A stretch of DNA of 64,000 nucleotides, from positions 62,001 to 126,000 of the forward strand of contig NZ_JABBFQ010000007.1 in NCBI RefSeq assembly GCF_018494055.1. The letters are read 5' to 3'. Below the pieces are notes generated by a model. The model was not told the DNA's origin and searched no databases. It saw only the letters and a list, made by a program, of their open reading frames with translations. The first letter of the stretch is position 1. The number at the start of each line of letters is the position of its first letter. Positions 50,543-60,083 of the stretch are shown in pieces. The stretch comes from Rosenbergiella epipactidis (GTDB lineage: Bacteria; Pseudomonadota; Gammaproteobacteria; Enterobacterales; Enterobacteriaceae). Both the position numbers and the translations under genes were made by a program.

Positions 50543-51479
50543 TCCACTTACTTCGTTACTGGAACAGTCTCCCTTTATCGTACTGGACGGGGCCTTAGCC
50601 ACCGAGCTTGAAACACGCGGCTGCCAGATCACCGACAGTCTTTGGTCAGCGAATGTCTTGATTAATCAACCCGACATTATCCGCCAAGTTCATCTCGACT
50701 ATTTTCGGGCCGGTGCACAGTGTGCCATTACCGCCAGTTATCAGGCTTCATTGGCTGGCTTTGCACAACGAGGGTTGGATCGCGAAGAAGCCGAAGCGCT
50801 CATCGCGCGCAGCGTAGCTCTGGCCGTCGACGCCCGCACGCAATTTCTCGCCGAGTCACCGAGTTCGCCTCGCCCATTAGTCGCAGGTTCTGTAGGCCCC
50901 TACGGCGCTTACTTGGCCGATGGTTCAGAATATCGTGGCGATTATTCGCTAAGCCGTGAGGCCTTTATTGATTTCCATCGCCCACGCATTACGCAGCTTC
51001 TGGCCGCAGGTGCCGATATCTTGGCGTGCGAGACCCAGCCCTCTTTCGCTGAAATCCAAGCCTTATGCGAGCTGATCCAAACGTTTCCTGAGGCAAGCGC
51101 ATGGTTTAGCGTAACGCTTAAAGATGTGTATCATCTAAGTGATGGTACGCCATTGACCACGGTAGTGAGTTACCTAACCGCTCAGCCACAAGTCGTCGCC
51201 CTAGGCATTAACTGTATCGCCTTGACGGAGACGACCGCGGCATTGAACCATCTGCATACCCTTACCGCGTTACCGTTAGTGGTGTACCCTAACTCCGGTG
51301 AGACCTACGATGCGCAGAGTAAAACCTGGCACCAAGGTGGCGATCACTGCCAACAATTAACGGATTATCTTCCTGATTGGCTTGCCGCCGGCGCCAAGCT
51401 TATCGGAGGCTGTTGCCGGACATCGCCAAAAGATATCCAAGCATTGGCTTCACAGCAGCATGCGCACTCTAGCGACTGA
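50529..51479 (+). CDS. mmuM: Homocysteine S-methyltransferase MmuM
   Basis: Transfers a methyl group from S-methylmethionine to homocysteine, giving two methionines. It has 316 residues (E. coli 310) and a TIM-barrel fold. The zinc cysteines are in [10 protein letters not shown] and in IGGCCRTSP near the C-terminus. The substrate loop [13 protein letters not shown] is at the N-terminus. AAGGA lies just before the ATG, inside the end of mmuP. The 3' end overlaps that of the next gene, on the other strand, by 11 bp. Confidence 0.95.
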   Translation: MSLTNPLTSLLEQSPFIVLDGALATELETRGCQITDSLWSANVLINQPDIIRQVHLDYFRAGAQCAITASYQASLAGFAQRGLDREEAEALIARSVALAVDARTQFLAESPSSPRPLVAGSVGPYGAYLADGSEYRGDYSLSREAFIDFHRPRITQLLAAGADILACETQPSFAEIQALCELIQTFPEASAWFSVTLKDVYHLSDGTPLTTVVSYLTAQPQVVALGINCIALTETTAALNHLHTLTALPLVVYPNSGETYDAQSKTWHQGGDHCQQLTDYLPDWLAAGAKLIGGCCRTSPKDIQALASQQHAHSSD

Positions 51480-52725
51480 TAAAGCGTTGACGCCAAGGTT
51501 TCAAGACCGCTATTGCTAATAATGCGGTCAGAATATCAAGGCCAATCGCTAAACTAAACACGGGGACCCAACCGTGGCTTGCTTGATAGAGCAGCGCTGC
51601 GAGGGGGCCTCCTAGTATTGAACCCACCCCTTGTGACATATACAACCAGCCATAGTTACTGGCGGCGTGTTGGCTACCAAAGGTATCGGTCAACGTGGCC
51701 GGAAAAAGAGAGAATATCTCGCCCCATCCTAAGAAAACCACGCCCGAAAGGAGAATAAATAACAACGGATCATGGCGGAACGTTAGCCATAGGCTCATCG
51801 CACCCGCTTCGAGGATAAAGGCGACAAACATCGTATTTTCACGGCCAATCCGGTCGGAAACCCAACCAAATAATGGCCGCGTTAAGCCATTGGTTAAGCG
51901 GTCAAGACTCATCGCCAAGGGTAATGCTGCCATGCCCCAAATCAGAACTTGCCCCACCCCGACATCTGCGGCAAAGCTTGCCAGCTGGGAAGTGACCATA
52001 AGCCCTGAGGTAGACATACAGGCCATCATAAAAAACAGTAGCCAGAACAGTGGTTGCTTGAGCATTTGCGACGAGGCGTAGTGGCGTTCAACGCACGCTT
52101 GATGACTGATCACAGGACTGACACTGGGTGCATCGCGTAACCCTCGGCTGGCCAGTCCACCAAGTGCGGCAAAGCCCACGCCAAAGATCAGTAGGGTTGA
52201 AGTGAGTCCATAATGGCTAAGCGATACTGAAATCGGTAGCGTCGTCACAATAGCGCCCATTCCATACCCTGCTGCAACCATACCGGCCGCAAAGCCGCGT
52301 TGCGCCGGAAACCAGCGTACGACTTGCCCCACTATCCCGATATACACAATACCGGTACCAATTCCGCCAACGACGCCATACAGCATATAGAGTGACCACA
52401 GGGAGTGACTGTAAGCGGCACCCACCCAGCTCGCCCCAGTAAACAGTGTTCCAAAACCGATCAAGCGCCGTGCACCAAAGCGGTCAATCAACTTGCCCTG
52501 CAATGGTGACAAGAAGGTTTGAAAGATGATCAGCAAGGAAAAGGTCACTTGTAACAGCGGTAAGTGAACGTCAAGACGATCGAGAAACGGCTTAGTTAAC
52601 AGCGTCCAGACGTACTGCGGGCTAGATATGGAAGCCATACAGAGTAACCCTAAGGCTAACTGTTGCCATTTTTGTGCGGAGCGGATATGAATTGAGTTAA
52701 GGCTGACGTCGGTCTGTACGCTCAT
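51469..52725 (-). CDS. OFA-family MFS transporter (oxalate/formate antiporter-like)
   Basis: A 418-residue major facilitator with about 12 membrane segments. OFA-type text includes FSLLIIFQTFLSPLQGKLID, the loop motif DRFGARRLIG, GGIGTGIVYIGIVGQVVRWF and ASNYGWLYMSQGVGSILGGP. The family covers OxlT and many monocarboxylate carriers such as E. coli YhjX (pyruvate-inducible), so a small organic anion is likely; I cannot name it. It has no enzyme partner on its strand. It is divergent from the LacI-type regulator gene (150 bp), so that regulator could also control it. Confidence 0.82.
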   Translation of the reverse strand: MSVQTDVSLNSIHIRSAQKWQQLALGLLCMASISSPQYVWTLLTKPFLDRLDVHLPLLQVTFSLLIIFQTFLSPLQGKLIDRFGARRLIGFGTLFTGASWVGAAYSHSLWSLYMLYGVVGGIGTGIVYIGIVGQVVRWFPAQRGFAAGMVAAGYGMGAIVTTLPISVSLSHYGLTSTLLIFGVGFAALGGLASRGLRDAPSVSPVISHQACVERHYASSQMLKQPLFWLLFFMMACMSTSGLMVTSQLASFAADVGVGQVLIWGMAALPLAMSLDRLTNGLTRPLFGWVSDRIGRENTMFVAFILEAGAMSLWLTFRHDPLLFILLSGVVFLGWGEIFSLFPATLTDTFGSQHAASNYGWLYMSQGVGSILGGPLAALLYQASHGWVPVFSLAIGLDILTALLAIAVLKPWRQRFISR

Positions 52726-52875
52726 TGGCTATTCTCCCCTGGTGTCGAACCTTAATCGAAGCAAACTTTGTGCCAGCCTCAATTGGTAAAAATAACTTAA
52801 GCGTCTTGGTACCAGACATATCTTTTTTATGTGGCTCACGGCATAATGTGTGCCCAACCTCTCGATACGTAATCT

Positions 52876-53877
52876 ATGAAAAAACAACGTATTACCTTAA
52901 ATGACATCGCGGTACTTGCGGGTGTGACCAAAATGACGGTAAGCCGTTTTCTGCGCACGCCCGAAAAAGTGAAAGCCGATACGGCCGAACGAATCGCCAG
53001 TGTTATTAAGGAGGTGGGTTTTGAACCCGATTCTGATAATCCGCAGATCACTAGCCAATCGATCCCGCGGATTGGCGTACTTATTCCCTCATTTAATAAT
53101 CAGATATTTAGCGAGTTATTAGCGGGGATTGAGGCCGTCACGGAAGCTCAGGGCTACCAAACGCTAGTGGTCACCTACGACTATTCTCTTCAAAAAGAAG
53201 AGGAACAGATTGCGGCGTTACTTGCCTTCAATATTAAAGCGTTGATACTGACCGACACCGCCCATAGCCTTAGAGCCGAAAAATATTTACACGCTGCGAA
53301 AGTCCCTATTGCCGAAGTCATGGGCATTGCCACACAGCCTGAGCGTATTAATGTCGGCTTTGATAACTTCCGTGCAGGCTACGAGGCGACACAAGCCTTG
53401 ATCGAAGCGGGTCGAAAGCATATCGCTTACTTCGGTTCGATGTCTGATTTACGCGATCAACAACGCTACCAAGGCTACTGCGATGCGCTCAGTGCCGCTG
53501 GCTTAGCGACAACCCACATTAGTCCCCAAAAAGTGTCGTCCATCGAAACCGGAGCGACAATGATGCAGGAAGCATTAGATAACGTGCCGAATCTTGACGC
53601 CATTTTTTGCACCAATGATGATTTGGCGATCGGCGTGTTACGGGCTTGCCAAGCCGCTAATATTGATATTCCACAGCGTATCGCGATAGTGGGATTCCAT
53701 GGCTTGGAGATAGGGCAAATCACGACGCCCCGCCTCACCAGTATCAAAACCCCTCGCTATGAGGTCGGTAAACAGGCCACTGAGCTATTGTTGCAACGCG
53801 TTCAGGGGCATGAGACCGTCAGTCAGGTCATCCATGAGACGCATTTTCTTATTGGCGATACTTTCCCACTTTCCTGA
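52876..53877 (+). CDS. LacI-family regulator, GntR-like
   Basis: A 333-residue repressor-type protein. The N-terminal helix-turn-helix reads TLNDIAVLAGVTKMTVSRFLRTPEKV. The recognition segment GVTKMTVSRFLR is the same as I recall for E. coli GntR. The rest is a periplasmic-binding-protein fold (IGVLIPSFNNQIFSELLAGIE, VGFDNFRAGYEATQAL, FCTNDDLAIGVL, GFHGLEIGQ). The effector is probably a sugar acid or its phosphate, by relation to GntR/IdnR. A GntR-type operator lies directly downstream, before an ACS transporter gene on the same strand. Confidence 0.85.
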   Translation: MKKQRITLNDIAVLAGVTKMTVSRFLRTPEKVKADTAERIASVIKEVGFEPDSDNPQITSQSIPRIGVLIPSFNNQIFSELLAGIEAVTEAQGYQTLVVTYDYSLQKEEEQIAALLAFNIKALILTDTAHSLRAEKYLHAAKVPIAEVMGIATQPERINVGFDNFRAGYEATQALIEAGRKHIAYFGSMSDLRDQQRYQGYCDALSAAGLATTHISPQKVSSIETGATMMQEALDNVPNLDAIFCTNDDLAIGVLRACQAANIDIPQRIAIVGFHGLEIGQITTPRLTSIKTPRYEVGKQATELLLQRVQGHETVSQVIHETHFLIGDTFPLS

Positions 53878-53904
53878 TGACTTGGGAAAACACCCGCCGG
53901 ATCA

Positions 53905-53919
53905 CGTTATCCGTAACAT
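53905..53919 (-). promoter_or_regulatory. GntR-type operator before the ACS transporter gene
   Basis: On the minus strand the site reads ATGTTACGGATAACG: half sites GTTA and TAAC around a 4-bp centre, closely like the E. coli GntR consensus ATGTTA-N4-TAACAT. It lies 28 bp after the regulator stop and 211 bp before the transporter ATG. The adjoining regulator has a GntR-identical recognition helix, so the pairing is likely. Confidence 0.6.
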
Positions 53920-54129
53920 CATTGGTTAACACGATTCATCGTGATACAACTCGCAAAAACATTTGTAAAAACATTGTTTCATAGTCGTCACAAAATAACC
54001 GTCCTTTTACCGAAGATAATGACTATGCTTATAAACTGAGAAAGTAAAAGATGACGATAATGGAATATTTTTCATGGAAGATAAGCGAAGATTTATTTCA
54101 GGAAACTGTTTTCTGAAGGGAGGAGTACT

Positions 54130-55443
54130 ATGAGTCATAATGTTCCACGGACCCGCTGGTATCGAATAATTGTCCCCATACTGATTGCTTGTATTATCTC
54201 ATTTATGGATCGGGTAAACATCAGCTTTGCCTTACCGGGGGGGATGGATCAAGAGTTAGGGATCACCAGCCAAATGGCTGGAGTGGTGAGTGGGATCTTC
54301 TTTATTGGCTATCTCTTCTTACAAATACCTGGTGGGCGCATCGCCGTCCACGGTAGCGGTAAGAAATTTATTGCCGCCTCGCTAACGGCTTGGGCGGTTA
54401 TCTCTGTCGCCACGGGCTTTGTCACTCACGAGTATCAACTGCTAATTTTACGTTTCTTGCTCGGTATCGCCGAGGGGGGAATGCTGCCTGTGGTGTTAAC
54501 CATGGTCAGCAACTGGTTTCCTGAAAAAGAATTAGGCCGTGCAAACGCCATTGTCATGATGTTTGCCCCACTGGGCGGTATTTTCACCGCGCCAGTCTCT
54601 GGCGCCATCATCTCTGCGCTGGATTGGCGCTGGCTGTTCTTTATTGAAGGGATCCTCTCCGCCATCGTGATGATGTTATGGTGGGCGCTTATCAGCGACC
54701 GCCCAGAAGAAGCGCGTTGGTTGCCTGAAAAAGAACGTGAATACTTACTAACACAACTTAAAGCGGAACGTGAAGCCCGTGAAGAAAAAGTTAAAGTGAG
54801 TAATGCACCGTTACGCGATGTCTTCAAAAACCGTGGGCTAGTGACGCTTATTTTCCTCAACTTCTTTTACCAAACTGGCGATTATGGTTACACCCTATGG
54901 CTACCTGCCATTCTGAAAAATTTGACGGGTGGCAATATGGCCGATGTCGGCGGACTGGCGATTCTTCCCTTTGTCGCCATGGCAGCGGGTATCTATGTTA
55001 TCTCGCTCTTCAGCGATCGATCAGGTAAGCGTCGCTTATGGGTTTGCGTGTCACTGCTTTGCTTTGCCGCCTCGTTGGTTGCCTCGGTGGTTCTGCGCCA
55101 CCACGTGGTTGCGGCCTATATCGCCTTAGTGGTCTGTGGATTCTTCTTGAAAGCTGCCACCAGCCCATTCTGGAGTATTCCAGGACGCATCGCGTCGGCA
55201 GAGGCCGCAGGGGCCGCACGAGGAGTAATTAACGGATTAGGTAATTTGGGTGGGTTCTGTGGACCCTACTTAGTCGGCGTGATGATTAACTTCTACGGCC
55301 ATAACGTTGCCATCTATGCGCTGTCTGTCTCACTCCTGATTGCAGCGGTCTTATCGGTCACGCTACCTAAACAGTGTGATATCCAGCCTGATGATGAGGC
55401 GGTCAACCACCCGGGAAAGGGGGTCGCCGCGTCTAATCGTTAA
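54130..55443 (+). CDS. ACS-family MFS transporter (organic/sugar acid symporter)
   Basis: A 437-residue major facilitator of the anion:cation symporter family with about 12 membrane segments. Diagnostic text includes CIISFMDRVNISFALPGGM near the first segment, LRFLLGIAEGGMLPVVLTMVSNWFP and FFIEGILSAIVMMLWW. The central loop is charged (KAEREAREEKVKVSN). Relatives carry hexuronates, tartrate, rhamnonate or phthalate. The start is preceded by GGGAGGAG. It is probably controlled by the adjoining GntR-like regulator. No GntK- or IdnD-like enzyme is present nearby. Confidence 0.83.
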   Translation: MSHNVPRTRWYRIIVPILIACIISFMDRVNISFALPGGMDQELGITSQMAGVVSGIFFIGYLFLQIPGGRIAVHGSGKKFIAASLTAWAVISVATGFVTHEYQLLILRFLLGIAEGGMLPVVLTMVSNWFPEKELGRANAIVMMFAPLGGIFTAPVSGAIISALDWRWLFFIEGILSAIVMMLWWALISDRPEEARWLPEKEREYLLTQLKAEREAREEKVKVSNAPLRDVFKNRGLVTLIFLNFFYQTGDYGYTLWLPAILKNLTGGNMADVGGLAILPFVAMAAGIYVISLFSDRSGKRRLWVCVSLLCFAASLVASVVLRHHVVAAYIALVVCGFFLKAATSPFWSIPGRIASAEAAGAARGVINGLGNLGGFCGPYLVGVMINFYGHNVAIYALSVSLLIAAVLSVTLPKQCDIQPDDEAVNHPGKGVAASNR

Positions 55444-55476
55444 GAGTTTTGCGGTAGGGAAGACTTACCGCACTTC

Positions 55477-55504
55477 AACCGATAGCGACTCCCTGCTATC
55501 GGTT
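55477..55504 (+). terminator. Intrinsic terminator after the ACS transporter gene
   Basis: A perfect 10-bp stem AACCGATAGC / GCTATCGGTT with an 8-nt loop is followed by CTTTTTAAC. It separates two convergent genes. A second shorter hairpin (GCGGTA / TACCGC, 55451-55471) precedes it. Confidence 0.85.
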
Positions 55505-55508
55505 CTTT

Positions 55509-56339
55509 TTAACGAATTATGTGTGATAAGCGGCCAATCTGACTGATTTCGACAGCGACATCATCGCCAGGGAACATAAACAGTTGAGGTGTTCGGGATT
55601 TACCGACACCGCCTGGCGATCCGGTAATAATGACATCACCCGGTGACAGAGGCGTGAAGTGCGTAACATAGGCGATGATCGCCGCAACGCTGTGGACCAT
55701 ATTTTGGGTGGAGTCTTTTTGAACCTGTACGCCGTTTAAGAACGTTTTTAATTCAAGTTGTTGCGGATCAGGGATTTCATCGTGAGTCGTCATCCAAGGT
55801 CCAAATCCCCCGGTGGCTGGCCAGTTCTTGCCCGCGGTAAACCACGTAAACTGCATGTCACGCACCGTGGCGTCCATAAAGCAGCTGTATCCCGCAACGT
55901 AATCTAAGGCTTCATCTTCAGTTACTTGGTGAGCCGGTTTACCGATCACTACGGCCAGCTCGCCTTCATAGTCAAATTGCTCACTACTCACCGGTTTTTG
56001 GATCGGCTGGAGATGCGCGGTAAGGCTATCTGCAAAGCGGATAAATAGGGTCGGTGCTGGATTGGTTTCACCAAATTCGATGCGTTTTTCTGAGTAATTC
56101 ATCCCCACACACAAAATTTTATTAGGGGTCTTAATCACTGGCAGAAAACTAATCTCATGAAACGCGTAGTCTGCAGAGCGCGCAGCGAGAGGCTGTAATG
56201 CGGCAAGGCCATCATCTTCCAGTAGGTGTTTCAAATCGCGATAGTCGAGCAGTTTTCCTGCATCAATTACACCTTGTTCACAGACCAGACCAAAGGATTC
56301 ATGGCCACTACTATTAATAATAAAGCTACATACCTGCAT
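55509..56339 (-). CDS. Fumarylacetoacetate hydrolase (FAH) family protein
   Basis: A 276-residue FAH-fold enzyme. The C-terminal catalytic domain (about 75-276) has KILCVGMNYSEKRIEFGE and FIRFADSLTAH, the acidic metal ligands in FDYEGELAVVIGKPA and CFMDATVRDMQFTWF, then GDVIITGSPGGVGKSRTP. Such enzymes cleave or decarboxylate 2-keto acids from aromatic or sugar-acid breakdown. The pattern resembles the ureidoglycolate lyase/2-keto-3-deoxy-fuconate hydrolase branch. The substrate is not readable, but its place beside an acid transporter suggests the same pathway. Confidence 0.85.
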   Translation of the reverse strand: MQVCSFIINSSGHESFGLVCEQGVIDAGKLLDYRDLKHLLEDDGLAALQPLAARSADYAFHEISFLPVIKTPNKILCVGMNYSEKRIEFGETNPAPTLFIRFADSLTAHLQPIQKPVSSEQFDYEGELAVVIGKPAHQVTEDEALDYVAGYSCFMDATVRDMQFTWFTAGKNWPATGGFGPWMTTHDEIPDPQQLELKTFLNGVQVQKDSTQNMVHSVAAIIAYVTHFTPLSPGDVIITGSPGGVGKSRTPQLFMFPGDDVAVEISQIGRLSHIIR

Positions 56340-56517
56340 AAAATTCGGCTTTCGTTGATGTCTATGAGAAAATCGTCATCTCCCTGCATGCGAATTCTTG
56401 ATGTCAATGAGCATTGCGGTGGTGACGCCGTGAGCGGCTGATTCTAACAGCCCGATGATCCGGCAGCTAATCTTTTCACCACCCTTTTACTAAAAATACC
56501 CTCTTTATTGACGCGAC

Positions 56518-57363
56518 TTAGCGAATTTCAAGCGGTTCGGCTGACTCAGGGGCAGGATAATAGCGCGTGAGTTGCGCGCAATCTTGCTCGCTGATCTCAA
56601 GTTGTAGGGCACGTGCGTTGTCTTCAACATGCTGAACACAGCCGGATTCAGGTATCGCCAAAATCTTGTTCTGCCGGATCACCCAAGCGAGTAATAAGGC
56701 TGCAGGCGTCACCTGATAGTGAGCAGCAAGCGTTTTGACTTCCTCCAGTTCGAGCAAGTGTGATCCCGCGCCACCGAGCGGACAGTACGCCATCGTGGTA
56801 ATGTCATGCTCTGCGCACCACGGAGCCAGATCGTATTCAATACCTCGACCCGCAAGGTTGTAGAAGACTTGGTTAACCGCACAATGCTTCCCACCGTCGA
56901 CCTGTAATAGGGATTGCATCGCGGGTAAGTCGAAGTTAGAAACGCCCCAAGCGTTAATCTTTCCTTTCTGCTTCATCGCTTCCATAAGAGTCACCACCTC
57001 TTGTAGATCATTACCGGACTGCCAGTGTAAGAGGTAGAGATCGAGGTTATCTGTGCGTAGCCGACGAAGGGAGGCATCGAGACTGGCTTCAAGCTGGCCC
57101 CCCGTGGCGTTCCAAGGGTAGACTTTTGAAACCAGATAGGTCTGGTCGCGACGGTCCTCGATCGCTTTACCGATCAACGTCTCAGATTTCCCGTCACCGT
57201 ACATTTCAGCGGTATCAATAACCCGTAACCCAAGGTCTAACCCGCGGTGTAGGGCGAAGATTTCTTGCTGTTCACTGTAACGGCCTTGCCCTAACCGCCA
57301 ACTCCCCATACCTAATGAAGGAAGTGTATGGCCTGCTATCTGTAGCGTTGCATGATGCGTCAT
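56518..57363 (-). CDS. Aldo/keto reductase (YeaE-like)
   Basis: A 281-residue NADPH-dependent aldo/keto reductase. The catalytic tetrad is visible: Asp and Tyr in IDTAEMYGDG, Lys in LVSKVYPWN, His in LYLLHWQSG. Also conserved are WGVSNFDLPAMQSL, QVFYNLAGRGIEYDL and AIPESG near the cofactor site. It most resembles E. coli YeaE (methylglyoxal reductase) by the SKVYPWNA and RGIEYDLAPWC stretches. It is on the same strand as the FAH gene 178 bp downstream, but may have its own promoter. Confidence 0.87.
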   Translation of the reverse strand: MTHHATLQIAGHTLPSLGMGSWRLGQGRYSEQQEIFALHRGLDLGLRVIDTAEMYGDGKSETLIGKAIEDRRDQTYLVSKVYPWNATGGQLEASLDASLRRLRTDNLDLYLLHWQSGNDLQEVVTLMEAMKQKGKINAWGVSNFDLPAMQSLLQVDGGKHCAVNQVFYNLAGRGIEYDLAPWCAEHDITTMAYCPLGGAGSHLLELEEVKTLAAHYQVTPAALLLAWVIRQNKILAIPESGCVQHVEDNARALQLEISEQDCAQLTRYYPAPESAEPLEIR

Positions 57364-57583
57364 CGATCGCTCCTAAATATGGACGGCAAATAGTAAGCGT
57401 AGTTCATCATTGCGCCTGACGCAGAGGTCTCCTAAGGGAATAGAGGAACTTAGCTAGGTCATTCAGTGCTGATATCGCAGTGAGCGTCTGGTATTTACGG
57501 GAGGGAATAAGCTGATGGCTGATTGCCATCGGCAAGATATGAAGCGCCCCACGACTGGGGCGCTTCTCGTACAAAGAACGCTT
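57364..57583. other. Intergenic region between gcd and the aldo/keto reductase gene
   Basis: No gene is visible. It holds the gcd hairpin (57541-57566) and a smaller inverted repeat, GATGGC / GCCATC with a 5-nt loop, at 57514-57530. The reductase promoter should lie here on the minus strand but was not identified. Confidence 0.4.
57541..57566 (-). terminator. Strong hairpin after gcd
   Basis: A perfect 10-bp GC-rich stem (GAAGCGCCCC / GGGGCGCTTC) with a 6-nt loop begins 17 bp past the gcd stop on the minus strand. The following bases (ATATCTTG) are not a full U-tract. Confidence 0.7.
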
Positions 57584-60013
57584 TTAGTTTAATGCATAGG
57601 CAATAACGTAATCACCCCGGTCTGGTGATTGACGCGCGCCACCCGCTGAAATCAAGATGTACTGCTTACCTGTTTTCGGGGAGACATAACTGATTGGGCC
57701 ACCTTGACTACCGACCGGTAGTCGAGCTTTCCAAACTTCCTTGCCGGTTGAGCTGTCAAAAGCTCGCAAGTAGTAGTCTTGAGTCCCTGCAATAAAGACC
57801 AAACCACCCTGTGTGGCGAGGCTACCACCGAGTGAAGGCATACCGATTGGCATTTTCATGCCCATCTTAATCCCCATCGGTCCAGTATCCTGAACGGTAC
57901 CCAGTGGAACCTGCCACAGAATTTTTTGTGTGGTCATGTCGATAGCAGAAAGCGTGCCGAAGGGCGGCGCTTGGCAAGGGATACCCAGTGGCGACATAAA
58001 GCGATTTTTATTCACCGAATACGGTGCGCCTTTCATTGGTACGGCACCCATCCCGGTATTCACCGCCTCTCCGCCTGTATTCGCGGCTGTCGACGCATTA
58101 GGATCAGCCTTAATCAGCTGCTGCCATAAGCCTAAGCGCATATCGTTGACGAAAATCAGATGGTTATTCGGATCGGTTGAGAGGCTTCCCCAGTTCATCC
58201 CACCCAGAGAGCCTGGGAAACTTAACGACTTATCGGTCCCCGGCGCGGTGTAAAGGCCCTCGTAACGCATCGATTTGAAGTTAACACGGCAGATCAGCTG
58301 ATCGAACGGCGTGGCTCCCCACATATCCGACTCTTTTAACGTCTGAGCGCCAATCTGTGGCATACCCACTGAACGCGGCTGGGTATCACTGTATTGCTCG
58401 CCCGGAATATTACCGCGCTTCACTTTTACATTGTCGACTTTGGTTAACGGTTGTCCCGTCAAACGGTCTAAAACGTAAATCTGCCCCGCTTTCGTGCCGA
58501 CGACTACCGCAGGACGGTTTTCACCCGTGGGTGTTTTGAAATCGATAAGGCTCGGTTGCATAGGAATATCAAAGTCCCAGAGATCATTATGGACCGTTTG
58601 ATATACCCACTTCTCTTTACCGGTATTCGCATCGACCGCCAGTATTGAAGCACCGTATTTATGGTCTAACGGCGTGCGGTTCGCACCCCAGATATCGACA
58701 GAAGAACTCCCCATCGGCATAAAGACGGTATTGGATTGCGGATCGTAAGACATTGGCGCCCACGAGTTCGGGGTGCTGCGAACATAGTGCTGTCCCGGTT
58801 GCAGCGTTGCATTCGGGTTTGGGTTACCAGGATCGAACGCCCAGCGTAATGCGCCGGTCAGTACATCAAAGCCCCGCAGCACGCCACCAGGCATATCAGT
58901 ACTGACATTATCCGAGATACGCCCGCCAACGACCACAGTGGTGCCCGCAAGGGTCGGCGCGGAGGTCAATACATACTGTGGATCGGGAGCATTGCCCATT
59001 CCGGTTAATAAATTCACCGTTCCATGATTGCCAAATCCTTCACAGAACTGACCATTATCGGCATTTAACGCAATCAGACGTCCATCAATGGTATTCATCA
59101 GAATACGACGTGGACAATTCGCAATGTCGGCATTGTTGACGGCGAGAGGCTGACTGCTGCCTGGTAGCTCAGGATGTGGCAGAGACTGCGTTGCATCAAA
59201 ATAGGCTAGCCCACGGCAGCGCATCCAGACCGATGACTTCGCATTGATTTCGGCTTTCCACAGCGCCTTACCACTGTCAGCATCCACAGCGATAACATTG
59301 TTATGCGGCGTACAGAGGAAGATTTTGTCACCAACCTGCAGCGGAGTCTGTTGATCTTCGGCGCCATTACCGTCTGGACTCAGCGGGATATCGCCCGTAT
59401 GGAAGGTCCATACCGGTTTTAAGTGTTGGACATTATCACGAGTAATCTGGTCTGCCGCGACGAATCGGCTTCCCCCCGGGGTGTTACCATAATTGTCCCA
59501 GTTGGTGAGTGGCGCTTGCTTTGAGACTGGCACTAATGGCTTAGGCTCGCCTTGGAACGCAACGGGATCATGAGGTTGAAACATGCCTGCAAACGCCGCG
59601 ATGAACCCTACGGTCGTTACTAAGGCAAGAAGATAGCTGGCGATACTTATTCGCCGCGTTGCCTGGGGTTGGCGCAGTGAAGGTAATAGCAGGAACGCAA
59701 CAATTGCTAAACCTGCAGGGAACATAAGACGTGAAATCAGCGGCCAGAAAACGAGGCCAACTTCCATCACCGCCCACACCAGTGTTCCCAGTGCGAACAG
59801 AAGGTAGAGCACCGCACCTGACGCTTTTAAACGAAAGAGTTGAAGACTACTCACTAACAGGACGATGCCTGAAATGAAGAAGTACCCGCTGCCGCCTAAA
59901 CTCAATAATTTCCCGCCCTCAATAATAAAGAAGAGTGCGGTTAACAACAGTATTAGGCCAAATAAGCGGGTAGCAATCTTTAGCCACAATGGCTTTAGAC
60001 GTGTATTTCCCAT
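57584..60013 (-). CDS. gcd: PQQ-dependent membrane glucose dehydrogenase
   Basis: Oxidises glucose to gluconolactone in the periplasm and passes electrons to ubiquinone. It has 809 residues (E. coli 796). Five N-terminal membrane segments (to about residue 140) are followed by an eight-bladed beta-propeller with tryptophan-docking repeats, e.g. FLCTPHNNVIAVDADSGKAL and WVYQTVHNDLWDFDIPMQP. It needs pyrroloquinoline quinone; no pqq synthesis gene is in the window, so as in E. coli it could be silent unless PQQ is supplied. It follows the TDT permease gene by 70 bp on the same strand. Confidence 0.96.
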   Translation of the reverse strand: MGNTRLKPLWLKIATRLFGLILLLTALFFIIEGGKLLSLGGSGYFFISGIVLLVSSLQLFRLKASGAVLYLLFALGTLVWAVMEVGLVFWPLISRLMFPAGLAIVAFLLLPSLRQPQATRRISIASYLLALVTTVGFIAAFAGMFQPHDPVAFQGEPKPLVPVSKQAPLTNWDNYGNTPGGSRFVAADQITRDNVQHLKPVWTFHTGDIPLSPDGNGAEDQQTPLQVGDKIFLCTPHNNVIAVDADSGKALWKAEINAKSSVWMRCRGLAYFDATQSLPHPELPGSSQPLAVNNADIANCPRRILMNTIDGRLIALNADNGQFCEGFGNHGTVNLLTGMGNAPDPQYVLTSAPTLAGTTVVVGGRISDNVSTDMPGGVLRGFDVLTGALRWAFDPGNPNPNATLQPGQHYVRSTPNSWAPMSYDPQSNTVFMPMGSSSVDIWGANRTPLDHKYGASILAVDANTGKEKWVYQTVHNDLWDFDIPMQPSLIDFKTPTGENRPAVVVGTKAGQIYVLDRLTGQPLTKVDNVKVKRGNIPGEQYSDTQPRSVGMPQIGAQTLKESDMWGATPFDQLICRVNFKSMRYEGLYTAPGTDKSLSFPGSLGGMNWGSLSTDPNNHLIFVNDMRLGLWQQLIKADPNASTAANTGGEAVNTGMGAVPMKGAPYSVNKNRFMSPLGIPCQAPPFGTLSAIDMTTQKILWQVPLGTVQDTGPMGIKMGMKMPIGMPSLGGSLATQGGLVFIAGTQDYYLRAFDSSTGKEVWKARLPVGSQGGPISYVSPKTGKQYILISAGGARQSPDRGDYVIAYALN

Positions 60014-60083
60014 GGAATTTTCCTGCCAAATATCTACAAAGAGCCGTTATAATACTGTTGCAATCGATAACTTCAACGTTTCA

